From assembly GCA_033964015.1 (NCBI GenBank), contig JAWWUD010000054.1, positions 62,001-126,000 of the forward strand: DNA of 64,000 bases, in the 5' to 3' direction. A program made the translations under genes and the position numbers. The stretch's first letter is position 1. Each line of letters opens with the position of its first letter. Of this stretch, positions 24,644 through 36,400 are shown piece after piece. Source of the stretch: Scolanthus callimorphus (taxonomy: Eukaryota; Cnidaria; Anthozoa; Actiniaria; Edwardsiidae). The notes below the pieces were generated by a model. That model saw only the letters and a program-made list of their open reading frames with translations. It was not told the DNA's origin and searched no databases.

Positions 24644-25063
24644 AGGTCCTGTCCTACCCTGCGAGCAGTGATTTCCTCCTCTCTTAGGCCGCTAGTCGCC
24701 GGCCTAAGAGAGGATCGAGGAAATCACTGCTCGCAGGGTAGGCCTGTCCACACTAACGTGTTTTCGTTTGAATCCGTATACCTTTTGATACGTTTAGGCC
24801 TTCCGTCCACACTAACACGCTGATCGTTTTCATCGATCTGTATAAGTTTGAAAACGCACTAGAAAGTGAATAAAAACGAATCCGCATACATATCGGTTTA
24901 GTGTGGACGGTCGAATCCAGATAAAAATGAAAAAGATGAAAAAAAACTGATCGCTTTTTGTGTAGCTAAATTTTCCGAATCTCCCGTCCACACTAACACG
25001 CTGCGAATCCGTATAAGTTTGAAAACGGATGCTTTTGAAAACGCGTTAGTGTGGACAGGACCC
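24644..25063. mobile_element. MITE with GGTCCTGTCCACACTAACG ends, split by a 90-bp palindrome
   Basis: The right end reads GTGTGGACAGGACC and the left end GGTCCTGTCC, continuing after an insertion as CCTGTCCACACTAACG. The insertion (24653-24742) is a near-perfect palindrome starting CCTACCCTGCGAGCAGTGAT. CCTGTCC occurs on both sides of it, which fits a target duplication of about 7 bp. Two more CCGTCCACACTAAC phrases lie inside the outer element. Confidence 0.75.
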
Positions 25064-26035
25064 TAGGACGTGAAACTGCCTTGTTTTACGGTAGTGACGA
25101 AAACGTGAGTGCGCTGCCGATGTTGCGTTTAGCCCCGTAGCCATAGTAGTTACACAAGATAGCATACAAGAACTTGACAGGATATTCACATATATAACAA
25201 CAACAACTGATTTATTTCATATAGCTCAATCATATTTATATACAAGTTTCTAGGCGTATCAAGAATGGAATTCACGTACGATTATTTAGAGTTACATTCT
25301 TTTGGTTCCGGCAAGTCCTACATAGGAAATTACATACAGGTATCATAATAATTGTGATAGCACTAATCTATCTAATCTAAAGTGGTGATCATGACTTAGA
25401 TAGAGTAATCAGATAATGGATACGTAATAACAGGCACGTATTCTAACAGCCGATTTTGTCAACATTTTATTTGATATGATTGCAGTTGGGTATCAATTTA
25501 CAGCTATCAAAGTTGAAATACAACGTTGAATTCCAAACTGTTGTTGCATATTGAGAAATATGAACAAACCAGTAGACGAAGCAATGCCGTTCCAATACAA
25601 AACAATAGATATTTATTGATTATAAAGTATAAAGCGGCATCCTATGAGTGATCATTCTATGAGTGGCATTTACCGTAGGCCTTAGATGGGGGTCCAACTT
25701 TTGTCCATAATAGCGAGGTGTCCGTAATGTTGGCGTATCCGCAAGGCGAGAGTTGGCTGTAATGCCGGGTACTATTTTCATTGATAACAGAGCTCCTCTT
25801 TTCTAGTAAATATTAGTCGATGAAATTTAATGTTAATCGATGAAATTCGATGCTAATCGATGACAGTCGATAATAATCGATGGAAATCGATGAAATTAAG
25901 ATTATCAACGTGTGACTATCGATTAATCATCGATTGCCAATATCAATCGATATTAATTGACTGATTTGATCGATTAATATCGATTTATCGATAGGCTATC
26001 CGATGATCGATTTTCATCGATTAATTTACTCCGGG

Positions 26036-26090
26036 CCATATTCAAGGCGAGAAACTCGTCAGACGGGTTTCTCGCCTTGAATATGGTTCC
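26036..26090. repeat. Hairpin CCATATTCAAGGCGAGAAAC
   Basis: The arm CCATATTCAAGGCGAGAAAC is followed by its complement GTTTCTCGCCTTGAATATGG. A related hairpin with GAGAAACTCGTC lies at about 26198-26230. The first bases are the target duplication of the ATCGAT element, so that element landed at the edge of this hairpin. Confidence 0.8.
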
Positions 26091-27746
26091 CTGTTCTTCT
26101 GTGATCACGCGAAAACATTTTTTTTGAAGAAGAAAGTTTAGACAGATAACAAGCAAGTGTTTCTGAGTAGAATTGACATAAGACTTGAACTTTTTCTGAC
26201 GAGAAACTCGTCTCAGACGAGTTTCCGTCTCTAGTGTGAATACAGCTAATGTAATGATTAATGTAGCTTAAATTTGACGACTTCAGCTTTGAGCTCGCTA
26301 TTACGTATCTAATAAAGGGAATTATATCTTACCTGCAGAGTACTAGTCTTTCTGTGCTCTTAAATGAACGGGTTTCTCTTGTATCTTGTTGAGAAGTGAA
26401 GCACTCGAGCCGTGGTTCATGTCAAAGCGCCATTTTGAATAATTTATTGTACCACAGGCTTCCCAACCTAAATCCCCCTCAGCCGCGCCCGCGCGCGCCC
26501 GGGTCGGTTTCAGACCGATAGCGCGTAAAAGAAAAAAGAAAGAAAAAAAAGTTACCGACTTCCGACAAACTTGGATAAAAAATACCGATTAGAACGACAA
26601 AAAATGTTTACCGGCTACCGACATTTTTACAATTCTAGTCAGGCAGGTGCCCTGAGTCAGGTTATTAAATAAAATGTTTATTCTGAGAAATACGGCGAGT
26701 GCTTGGACTTTTCAACACCTGGGAAGTAGACTAGGTTCAGAATATAAATATAATTCCGTTCATTGTGACACTTCCCGAGCTTTACATTACGAGAGACTTA
26801 CTAAGATTCCATAGGCCATAACACTCTGGGCATGTATGTCAGTCACGGAAAATTAGACAAGATGACGTGTGTGCGCATGCGTAAACGGACAACTTAAAAA
26901 GAAACTCATTACCGTGTCATTTTAATGCCTAATACTTGGGTAAAAAAACACTACTAAAAGGCAACTGTACAAAACATTTCTGCAATATCGTGAGAAAGCT
27001 ACTAATAGTTTTTAAGTTGTGTAATTCGGCCCCATTCCCACGGCAGAATTGCGTGATATTTGGACGAGAAACAAAGGAAAGGGACTAGACCCCGGAAGTG
27101 ACTAAAAAACTCACAACAATGCCTCTTTTCTGCATTTTTTTTGGCGTAAAAAGTGCGGCAACCAAACAAATTTCGCGAATTTTATTGGATAATTAAATTA
27201 ATTATCCAATTACGTTTGTTTGCTTTTGCCGTTCGACTGCCTAGTTCTTGGCTGGACCATTACTTAAAAGAAAACCAACAATGTGTCCCACATGGATCAC
27301 TAACACACTCTTCAGGCCTATAAATACGTTGGTGATGCATAATAATTAGAGTGATTGTTCACTAACGGTACAAGGGGCGTCCTTATATGGTCTGGTGGCC
27401 GGGCGTACTCTCACCCATAGGTATCTAGCTACTGAGCAATTCAACACCAGGATAGCGACTGTAGGGCCGAAATCTCTGGCGTAGGCGTAAGAACCGTACG
27501 GTCGCCATACGACGCTTCAGCTCTTTGTCTGGAAGTATGGTCCTACTTTTTTTCTTTTTCATTCATTTTATCACAAATAAAAACAAAATCTATCTCTACC
27601 ACCGAGTTAACCTCTGAAAAGCTATCCGTGCACTCCGCTCTAATATCCTTCATTGACCATAAAACACAAACAAACAAGATTTATGGCTTTTAGTCAAATC
27701 ACACTAGTGGCGTCTATATTGTCAATGCTGCGTTCTGATTTGTTGA
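26091..27746. other. Gene-free stretch
   Basis: I see no coding exon, RNA gene or well-defined repeat with two ends here, apart from the small hairpin near 26200. Confidence 0.4.
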
Positions 27747-28650
27747 GCTACTAGTAGTTATTATTCAGCACATCGATGCACTGCCCAAATATGGTCATTG
27801 GAACGCCAATAGCTGTCTTCTGTACATGACAGCTATCCTGCGATATCCGTCTCTGAGGAAAATATGATGTTTTGAGCTCGTAAATAATACACAAAAGTCA
27901 TTTTTTTCGGGGGTTTTTGTGCTATTGATGTGCTGAATAATAAAACCATTATCCTGCTCGATTTTGCAGAATATCGTCTGATTTTAGCCAACTCGGGACT
28001 TCGTCCCTCGTCGGCTAAGTATCAGACGATATTCTGCGCAATCTCGCAGGATAATGGTTAATTATAGGCTACTAGTGTAGTAGCGAATAGTGTCGGATTT
28101 CAAAAGCCAGAAAATGGCAAATGACCATAGACCAGAAAACGTTTTTGGCTATTTTTTCGGCTGAATGGGCTATAGGCCCTATTAGGCAGCCGTATCGCCG
28201 TTTCCCGCCGCCATTTTGTTGAGTAGGCAAACGCACCATGCAAAATTTCTCAAACTCTCGCATGCTCAAAATCAAATGGTGGTTTTATGGCCTCACAATT
28301 ACATTTAGAGCGCTCAAGTCGAAAGTATAGGCAGAAAAGACGACTAGGAAAAACGAATTCCAGTGTTATTTTGACAGATACGTTTTTATAAAGCACGATT
28401 AATTAAGCTACTTTTATGTACGCGCAATTTCAGCCAATCAGCGACGGCCCTCAAATGGATGTCACCAGAGCCTCCCCTGCGAGGCGACCAGCCGGGGAGC
28501 TCTGGGTTCGACAACTTGAACATGACCTGCACCAAGCGACTACTGCGCACACGCCAACCGTTAGATACAGTCAATTCGCGATATGAAAACTATTTCGAGC
28601 CTCCTTAAAAGTGTACTTCTGACCAAATATGTGCTAGTAGTGGTTTATTG
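27747..28650. mobile_element. Composite inverted-repeat element, second copy
   Basis: The interior repeats that of the 19948-21060 element: CAGCACATCGATGCACTGCC, then AAATATGGTCATTGGAACGC, then CTTCTGTACATGACA. It holds two foldbacks side by side. One runs about 27763-27945 (TTCAGCACATCGATG with CATTGATGTGCTGAA). The other is 27946-28062 (AACCATTATCCTGC with GCAGGATAATGGTT). The outer ends (GCTACTAGTAGTTA, TGCTAGTAGTGGTTTA) are diverged. A third, damaged copy lies at 46447-46690. Confidence 0.7.
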
Positions 28651-29444
28651 CCCCCGCAGGGTTTTTGACCACAGAGGGCCAAAAAACCCGAATGGGGAGG
28701 CACCTTAGGACTCCCCGCGTGTGTATAGAGAGGAAGAATGGTTGCATTGGTATTTCCGGTGTATAGCTAAAAAAAATATCAGTTTGAACGCTGCACACCC
28801 GCAAAAAGTATCGGGAGAAAAACCCGGAGAGGCACCTAGGGAAACTGGAGTGAAGGATTGTTGGATCAATTGGAGTTAGTTTTGCGTAAAAAAAGCCGTC
28901 TGAAGTCCGTTAAAAGAGCCAAAGTTGTGGGATTGCAAGCCTCGACCTTTCGAAGGCGGCGGCTAGACTTTAGAATACACTGCCCCGCGGTATGTTCCAA
29001 TTTTCACAAAAACATACTTTCTACAATGCTGTATCACTTGCTGTTTCCTCCGTCCTGCAAGAACGTTTTCGAACTGTCCTCAAATTCCGCGCGCCCCAGT
29101 CGCCTATTGTACAACTTGTCAATCAAAGAAAAAACTATCCAATCAGGGTGAACTAATCTGAAGCCAATCAGGAAACAGCTGGATAACAACGCCAAAAAAC
29201 TTGCAAAACGTCTGGCATAACCAGTTTCGATCGTCCACATCACTGGACACAGGATAAATACATAACGTACTTGCATGCGATCGTCAATCTGAATTTAGGG
29301 CAGATTAATCATTGCATCATATTGAGAGACGAAATAAATAGAGAGACTGCAAAATACATTTTTGAATGCACGAGAGAAAGAAAGCAAATACATTAAAGAA
29401 ATCCATGGCGGATAATAACATAAACCTTTCCTTTTTATAAAGTT

Positions 29445-29631
29445 TTTTAGTAGAAACCCACTTGCATACTATATCACGAATCCTGCAATCTGATTGGCTC
29501 CGCTACTCGCTATCTATCACGTAATAGATAGTGAGTAGCGAAAACGCTAGCGCAAAACTTTCTAAAACCATGAAAATAAATACATTTTAGTAACAACTCG
29601 AAGGTAGTATGCTAGTGGGTTTCTACTAAAA
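29445..29631. mobile_element. MITE with TTTTAGTAGAAACCCACT ends
   Basis: TTTTAGTAGAAACCCACTTG plus CATACTA is matched by TAGTATGCTAGTGGGTTTCTACTAAAA. A second, inner hairpin (CTACTCGCTATCTAT / ATAGATAGTGAGTAG) lies at about 29502-29540. It is non-coding. Confidence 0.8.
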
Positions 29632-29781
29632 CAAATTAGACTACTCGTTCTCGTTTTCTATGAGTCAAATAGTATTAGGCGCCAAATGAATAAAATATGT
29701 ATGTATAAAGTATATGTACCTACGGATATTTGCGCGCGCTTGCTTTCATCGAAAAAAATCAATTTTAGAGCTGGAAAAACT

Positions 29782-29864
29782 TTACCGGCTTTAGGTCGCT
29801 CCGTATAGGGAAAGCGCATAGTTTCGGCACAGTTTTTTCCCTATACGGACCTCGCAGCCGGTAA
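29782..29864. repeat. Imperfect hairpin TTACCGGC...GCCGGTAA
   Basis: The arms contain TTACCGGCTTTAGGTC / GACCTCGCAGCCGGTAA and CCGTATAGGGAAA / TTTCCCTATACGG. It is 83 bp long and non-coding. Confidence 0.7.
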
Positions 29865-30434
29865 ATAACGTATAACCTGCAAATGTAAGACCCAATTTAT
29901 ACTAGAGTTTACTAGACACGCTAAGGTTTACAAATGAGACTCGTTTTAGTGTTGTGAAGTGACTCGTTATGTGTTTATTACCATGTTTTTCTGGCATTTC
30001 CAAACACGAGGATACCAACGTTTACAAGCAGGCTTCTCTGCTAGCTATATTTAACAATAAAGCTAGCTTATCCAATCAGGGATAAGTCGCTGGCCTTTAA
30101 AAACATCAAGAATTCGCCGGTGGCGCTCAACCAATCAGAAGCGGGAAAATATGTTGAATGAATAATAATATTATTTATACCACGCCACAGAATGACATAC
30201 AGCCAATCAGAATGCAGGAATGGCGTTGTATATTCGGCGGTATTCCACTCAACCTTCCCATCGTGCACTACTGCATTTACGTAAAACGTTGCCTTTAATT
30301 TTCTGTAGCGTGGTATAAAATAGTTAGACAATGAATTGTATAACTAGCATATATACAGTGGACATCAGCTTTTTGATATTTACATAGTCCCCGAAATAGC
30401 GTATAAATAAAACCAAATCAACAGCTATGTGAGA

Positions 30435-33400
30435 TTATGTTAACGATTTCATAATTTCTATTTTCTCCTTGTAAAGTCTGTGGAATTCCTTGGCCAAGTA
30501 ATAGAACGGAGCCTCGACATTTTCGTGTTCTTTCTGCAAAAAAGAATAAAGAATGTCATCATATTATCTTATTATTAATCTGCAATGTGACTCTGCTTTG
30601 CGAGCTTTCTGATTGGCTGAAGTTCCCGCCCTTTTTTGGCGCGCGCAAGCCACAGGAAGCCCGTAAACATAAACACTTTGCTCAGCTATATTCTCCTCTC
30701 TAGTACTCCTAGTTTTGACTTGATTACTGCGGTTTTCATAATTCTGCGAACTCTCGCTATCGATTTCCAACCGTAAAACCGCCTTCTGGCTTCCGTCAAT
30801 CAAACTCCGGAGTCTTTCGTCGTTACTCTCTGTGCTTTTTGATTGGCCAGCGCCTAAGCGGTACTAAAATGGCTTCCTGTCACGCCAGGAACAGTTACGT
30901 GCTGGCCAATCAAAAAGCACTAAGAGTAACGACGAAAAGACTCAGGTGTTTGATTGGCGGAAGCCAGAAGGCGGTTTGCAGTTTGACGGACAAGCGAGAG
31001 TTGCAGAATTATCAAAACCGCAGTAAAGGCCCATCACCAACCCATTTTCTTTGTTTTCAAATTGATCAATTGTTTTTTGGGTGCTCTTATTGGCTAAGAG
31101 TCGCGCCGTTCCAATCTAAAACAATAGAAAATGTGCGACAGAGGAAATGCGACATTAGTCTGCGAAAGGCGACACAACTTAGCGCTCTTTCGGCGAGCGC
31201 AAAATGTTTTCATAGGCTACAAAATTATATGTCAGTGTCTTACTCACAGCTGAACACTCGAAGTACTCGAAGCTTTTGGAGTTAGCGAAGTCTTTGCCTT
31301 GCTTCGTAGAGATAACTCTTCTCTGTTTTAGATCTGTTTTGGTTGCTATCAGTGCCCCTGACATTGGCATAAATGACACGTTAGAACTTAATGTCTTTTT
31401 CTAGTAGGCCACACTCTGAACTCTCACGTGTTACCCTGGGTACCAGAGTCTCCAAGCTCAATCTCGTACCGAGAGCTCGTCATCTTTTTTTTATATTCCA
31501 TTTCAATGTTATGATATTTTTTTTTTTTCTGCTTTACACTATATAAAAACACATACACGAACAACACACACATTTTAGTTGTGTGCGATGACAAAGCGTT
31601 GAAGTAGCTGGCAGGCGCATAGCTTCCTTTAAAGGGAGGCTGTCAGGCAACTGCGCAGCTGTTCTGCGCATCTCAAAACAAAGAAGTATCGTCCAGTAAC
31701 GATGGCAAGCGAAGGCTGAAAACGACGAAAACAATCCGCTTTAATCTCGCTATTTCTCGATCCATCCGATCAAATGTTAACGTTGTACAGACTCTTCGAT
31801 AGTTTTCTCATAGGATGGTCTAAATAGTTTTGCTCAGTGATCGTTCCTGGAGCATGCGCGTATTGTGACAGCCCGTTTGAAATGATCACGTGTTCTTTTG
31901 TTTAGTATGCGACTGCAATGTCATGTGATCAGCAGGGCTGGAAATCGCCACCACCTGGTCGCCTGGGCGACCAAAAAGCTGGGCCAAGCGACTAAAATAC
32001 CGAAGTTAAGCGCCAGCTGGCGACCAACCTTTTGCTACTGTTTCAAGCATGGAGATTCTAAGCTCAGATGACCAGATTTTTTGCACCCAGTCGCGCCAGC
32101 TAGCGACATAGGAACAAAGTTAATTCCCACCCCTGGTCATTTGAATTGATCGAAAGTCAAAAGAACAACGTGAGTTAACTGAACGGTTTAGTGATTTTGG
32201 TAGTATGATGTATAGTTCATGATAGATGGCTTTACGAGCAAAGTAAGTTGAAATAAGTAGGTGTGTAGGTGCCAGTGACATAGTGCATAAGCATACCTGG
32301 TATGTTCTGGTCATTTTTAGCCATGACCCGACATCTCTCCAGCCACTTGTTGCAAGCATTAAATGACTGCTCATTAGTGACATCATAGGCCACAATAATC
32401 AGGTTCGGGTTCTCCCACTAGGAAATAAAATAAAATCATTCTCAAACCCAGAGCTTCCTGGTCGACGGATACAATATCTTGGAGGACTGATTGAAACGTG
32501 AAATGCAATGATTTTAGCTGTAAAAAATGGAAAACATAATAACAGATTCAATACTGTGCATTGCTACGTATACTCACATACTGCTGGACATATTCTGAGA
32601 ACATTTCTTTTCCGGCTGAGTCAAACAAGTAGAGTTCCTGGAAAAGGTACAAATACGTCATGAAAACCAAATGTTCCATTTCTCGCAATATCTGTCCCTT
32701 AGAAATGGCATATCGAATGAAAGCTACACACCCAAAAAAAAGAGGCAAATCGGTTGCAACGGATCCAAGATATGGTGGATACATAACTTTCTTTAACAAA
32801 TCACTGTAATTTTAGTTTAGTTAGCCTGCATAGCTGGCGGTTTAGTGGGGTTTTAGCAGGTTTTTATCTGCGAAATCTTCGGTAGTTTGCTTGTTGTTCG
32901 ACGAGATGGCCGCGCGAGTGCTGTGGCAGAGTGCGCCTGGTTAATAAATGCGCCCTGGGGGAGGGTGGACGGGAAGAAAACGTGTTTTCTCCCCGCCCAC
33001 CCTCCCCCCAGGGCGCATTTTTTAACCAGGCGCACTCTGCCCCAGCACTTGCGCGGCCATCTCATTGAACAACAAGCAAACTACCCTCTGCAAACTACCG
33101 AAGATTTCGCGGATAAAAAACCTGCTAAAACCCCACAAAACCGCCAGCCACGCAGGCTATAGTTTAGTTCATAAAGTTTTGAACTGTGTCTAAAGGGGGA
33201 GCTACCTAAAATACAATGATTTGTTAAAGAAAATTATGTATCCATATCTTGGACCCATTTTGTTGCTGATCTTATGCTTACAGAATAAAATGCATGTACA
33301 TTGTACCATAATGGTATAAAAGCCCAGAGCTGAGGTGTTTATAATCCTGCATTTCACAGAATTTTTAGCCCTTTTGTAAAGATCAATGCAAATTATAATT

Positions 33401-36400
33401 GTGTTGAAAGTTCCAAAAACAGCTGTTATCAATGACTCTACCAGCTGCATGGAAGCGATCATTGAACCTGTCTAGCAAAATGGGCCTCTATGACACTTAA
33501 ACAGAAAAAGTGCGATCCAGAACATTCTCAAAGTACATAAAATGGGTACATGTACTGACTCACTAAACATGTACTTTTGCACAACAGTATTTCTAAAATT
33601 GTGCACACACTTAATTGCGAAAATTAAAACAAAAAATAGTTTTTAAAAACATGACTTACAACACTGTCTGATGTTTCTGGAATGTTAACAGACTTAACCA
33701 GCACCTCTGCACCCATTGTCTGTAATAACAAAGAAGGCAAATAAATGGCAAAGCATAATCATGTACCTGCTCCAAAATTTGAACAAAATTATATAATTAT
33801 TGCAGCCATCTTAATTTTTGCTGCTGTGGTATCTGCAGACAAGTAAGCTGAGTGTAGAGGGTTGGACTACGTGTGTGGGGTGTCATGTGATCAAACCACA
33901 GCCAGCCCAACACTCAGGCAGAGCTGTAAGAACAAGCAGGCGACCGCTGGAGCTCTCACAGTTACTTCACGTTTAAACACTGGCTACTTCTGCCAAATGT
34001 GAGACTCACAAAAAGTTCGAACCACAGAACTTTGTCTTGTTAAAGTGCATATTACCCTTAACATGAACAGGAAATGGCAAAAGGAAGGGTTTGAGTAAAT
34101 AAGAATACCGTTTCTTTTGTTTAGTATCATAACCTGTTCAAGAGATACAGCCATTTTTAATTTCATGCAAAGTTGATGATGTCAGGTTAGGCTAAATCTT
34201 TCGGCCTTGATAATAGCTAACTGTTTTCGATAATTAAACAATTTGGCAAATAATAAGAGCCCAGTGAAGGAGCTTGTCTGATATGACAAAAGTTTGCTCG
34301 TACAATCTTTTGTTGTGAAGATATGGAGTTTGAATTTATAATTAAAGCCTGTTTCCACGTCATCACTTACCTAATTAGCATAAAACTTTGTGATCAAATA
34401 ACTTGTTTGAAAAAACGATAAACGCACAGAACCAACGACATGCGCAAGCGCGCTCAGGTAGCTACAAAATCCAAGAGGTTTCACACTAAGGGTGATAAGC
34501 ACTTTAAATGCAGCCAGAAGCTCACCTTATTGTTTGTGAAAATAAAAACTGGAATCCTTAAATTGTAGTTCCTGTTAAAAATCTCCACGCCTGTGTCAAA
34601 ATTGGCTTGGTGAGAAAACAACTTATTGCTTTTGAAGAAATTTGCATGTTGGCTGTCAGTTTTTCTTTTGCAGTCAGCTACTTTTTTGAGCAGCCACCAA
34701 ACTGTATTATTACTTCAAAACACTGCGACAGCTCTGCTCAGGGTATTTTCTTTTAATAATACCGGCTCAATTGTAACATGGTATGCCGTCTCAAGGATCA
34801 AAGCCCTAAATATGACTGGGATCTGGGCTCAGAGGAGGAGGGGAGGAGTAGGGATCAATATTGGTAGTTATTTCACATCCAGATCAGGGATCGGAATTTT
34901 GCATGAGAATAGGGACTCGGATCAAAATTACGACCAAAAACAGGGATGTGTGTGACCCAATGTACCATATGATGCAAGCCTAGTGATATTGAGCAGTCGA
35001 GCTGCAAAATAAAATTATTATGTAAATAATTAAGTCCTGTTAGGGGTAGCAATGGGTCCCTAAAATATCAAGAGTCTCGCCAAATTTTAGTAGAGTCTCG
35101 GAATCTCGGAATTTTAACGTGCGTCTCGGAACCTCAGATTTTCACCCTCAAACTTTTAAATACAGTAAATATATGAGCTGAAATTTTCTCTCCGTCTCGG
35201 GCTTGGATTTTAAACCGCAAGTCTCGGCATCTCGACAAGTCTCGGATTTACCCATCGTTACCCCTCCCGTTTAATAGTAGGTTTTTCACCAGTGGCTTGG
35301 GAAAAGCATTTCTATTGAAAAGTTTGAAGCCACACAAGTCATGTCAGTGATTAATCCTCCTACCATTGTATAGTTTTTAGGATAATGTGTGCCATCACTC
35401 TGGAATACTTGAGTCAGTGATGTTTTACCCACACATGAATCACCTGCAAACAAAAACAAAATATTAGAAATATAGGATTGGTATCGAAAAATTAGGAAAG
35501 GCTTTAGCCTGAATTTCAGCCGTCCCATTCGCCTTTGATTGTACCTCACTTTGCGAATTCACCACAAGATTTTCTCATCCATTACATAATTACTTAATTC
35601 CCAAAATCAATCAGTAGAATCTGATTGGTTATGTTTCTCAGTAATAACCCACAACCCAACAATTCTATGACAGCGCACACTCCCCAAGCAAAAACGTGTG
35701 CAAAAGCTCCCAAGCCAGACAGGCACCACAAGAAGGTGTATGTTGCCTTGGAAATGTTGTAAAAAATAACAGTTTTTACTTAGCTGTGATTACAAATGGA
35801 TAAGAAAATCCTGTGGTGAATTCAGGTCTCCTCTCACAAAGTGAGATTGTAAGAGCGAAGGGAAGGCTGAAATTTAGGCTAAAAGGTCTAGGGGGTGCTG
35901 TACGATCTGGGGATTAATGATTCCTGGGTGATAATGAGATGACAGGGATAACAATAAGAGCTGGTCATCAGACAATATTCATCCAAAATTGAACGTTGAC
36001 TTATCAAACCATTGTCTGGTCAACCATTTTGACCGGCCACATTTAACATGTCATATATGTCGTGGAACAGTTTTCCCAGGCGACGTGGCTAATAGTCTCG
36101 TTACAACAGACCACTTCCAGGATAACAACGGCAAGAAAGGTCAACAACTAGCCAAGGCATGCATCCGTAAATTCAGATGATGTTGTATTACCAAAGAAAT
36201 TTATTTTCCAGGACATGGAACACAACAAGTATTGTTCTATTGACCCTTTAAATAAAGCCACAACAGCCAAAGCCAATCACAGCAAAAGTATTTTGCCTTC
36301 AATTACTGCAACAATTTTCATAATTCTGCAAACTCACACTTGACATTTCCGAAAGCCAAACTGCGTTTTGGCTTCCGTCAATCAAACCTTGACTCAAGTC

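Larger units (their letters stand above)
24083..26035. mobile_element. Complete 1.95-kb DNA element with ATCGAT-rich terminal repeats
   Basis: The element begins CCCGGAGTAATTAATCGATG and ends with the complement (CATCGATTAATTTACTCCGGG). Both sides carry the direct repeat CCATATT (24076-24082 and 26036-26042), a 7-bp target duplication. The terminal repeats are about 180-220 bp long. They are diverged but alignable, and packed with ATCGAT or near-ATCGAT hexamers at irregular spacing. The interior contains other MITEs (24349-24468 and 24644-25063) and no recognisable transposase, so it is non-autonomous. The hexamers may be transposase-binding subterminal repeats (inference). Confidence 0.8.

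Noticed and set aside
23505..28060. CRISPR-like or phage-like repeat arrays
   Set aside because: Repeats lack regular repeat-spacer structure, and the surrounding genes are those of an animal with introns.
35989..36180. 63-codon open frame with CHICRG in IFT27 intron 1
   Set aside because: One Cys pair is not enough for a zinc finger; there is no splice context and no second half.
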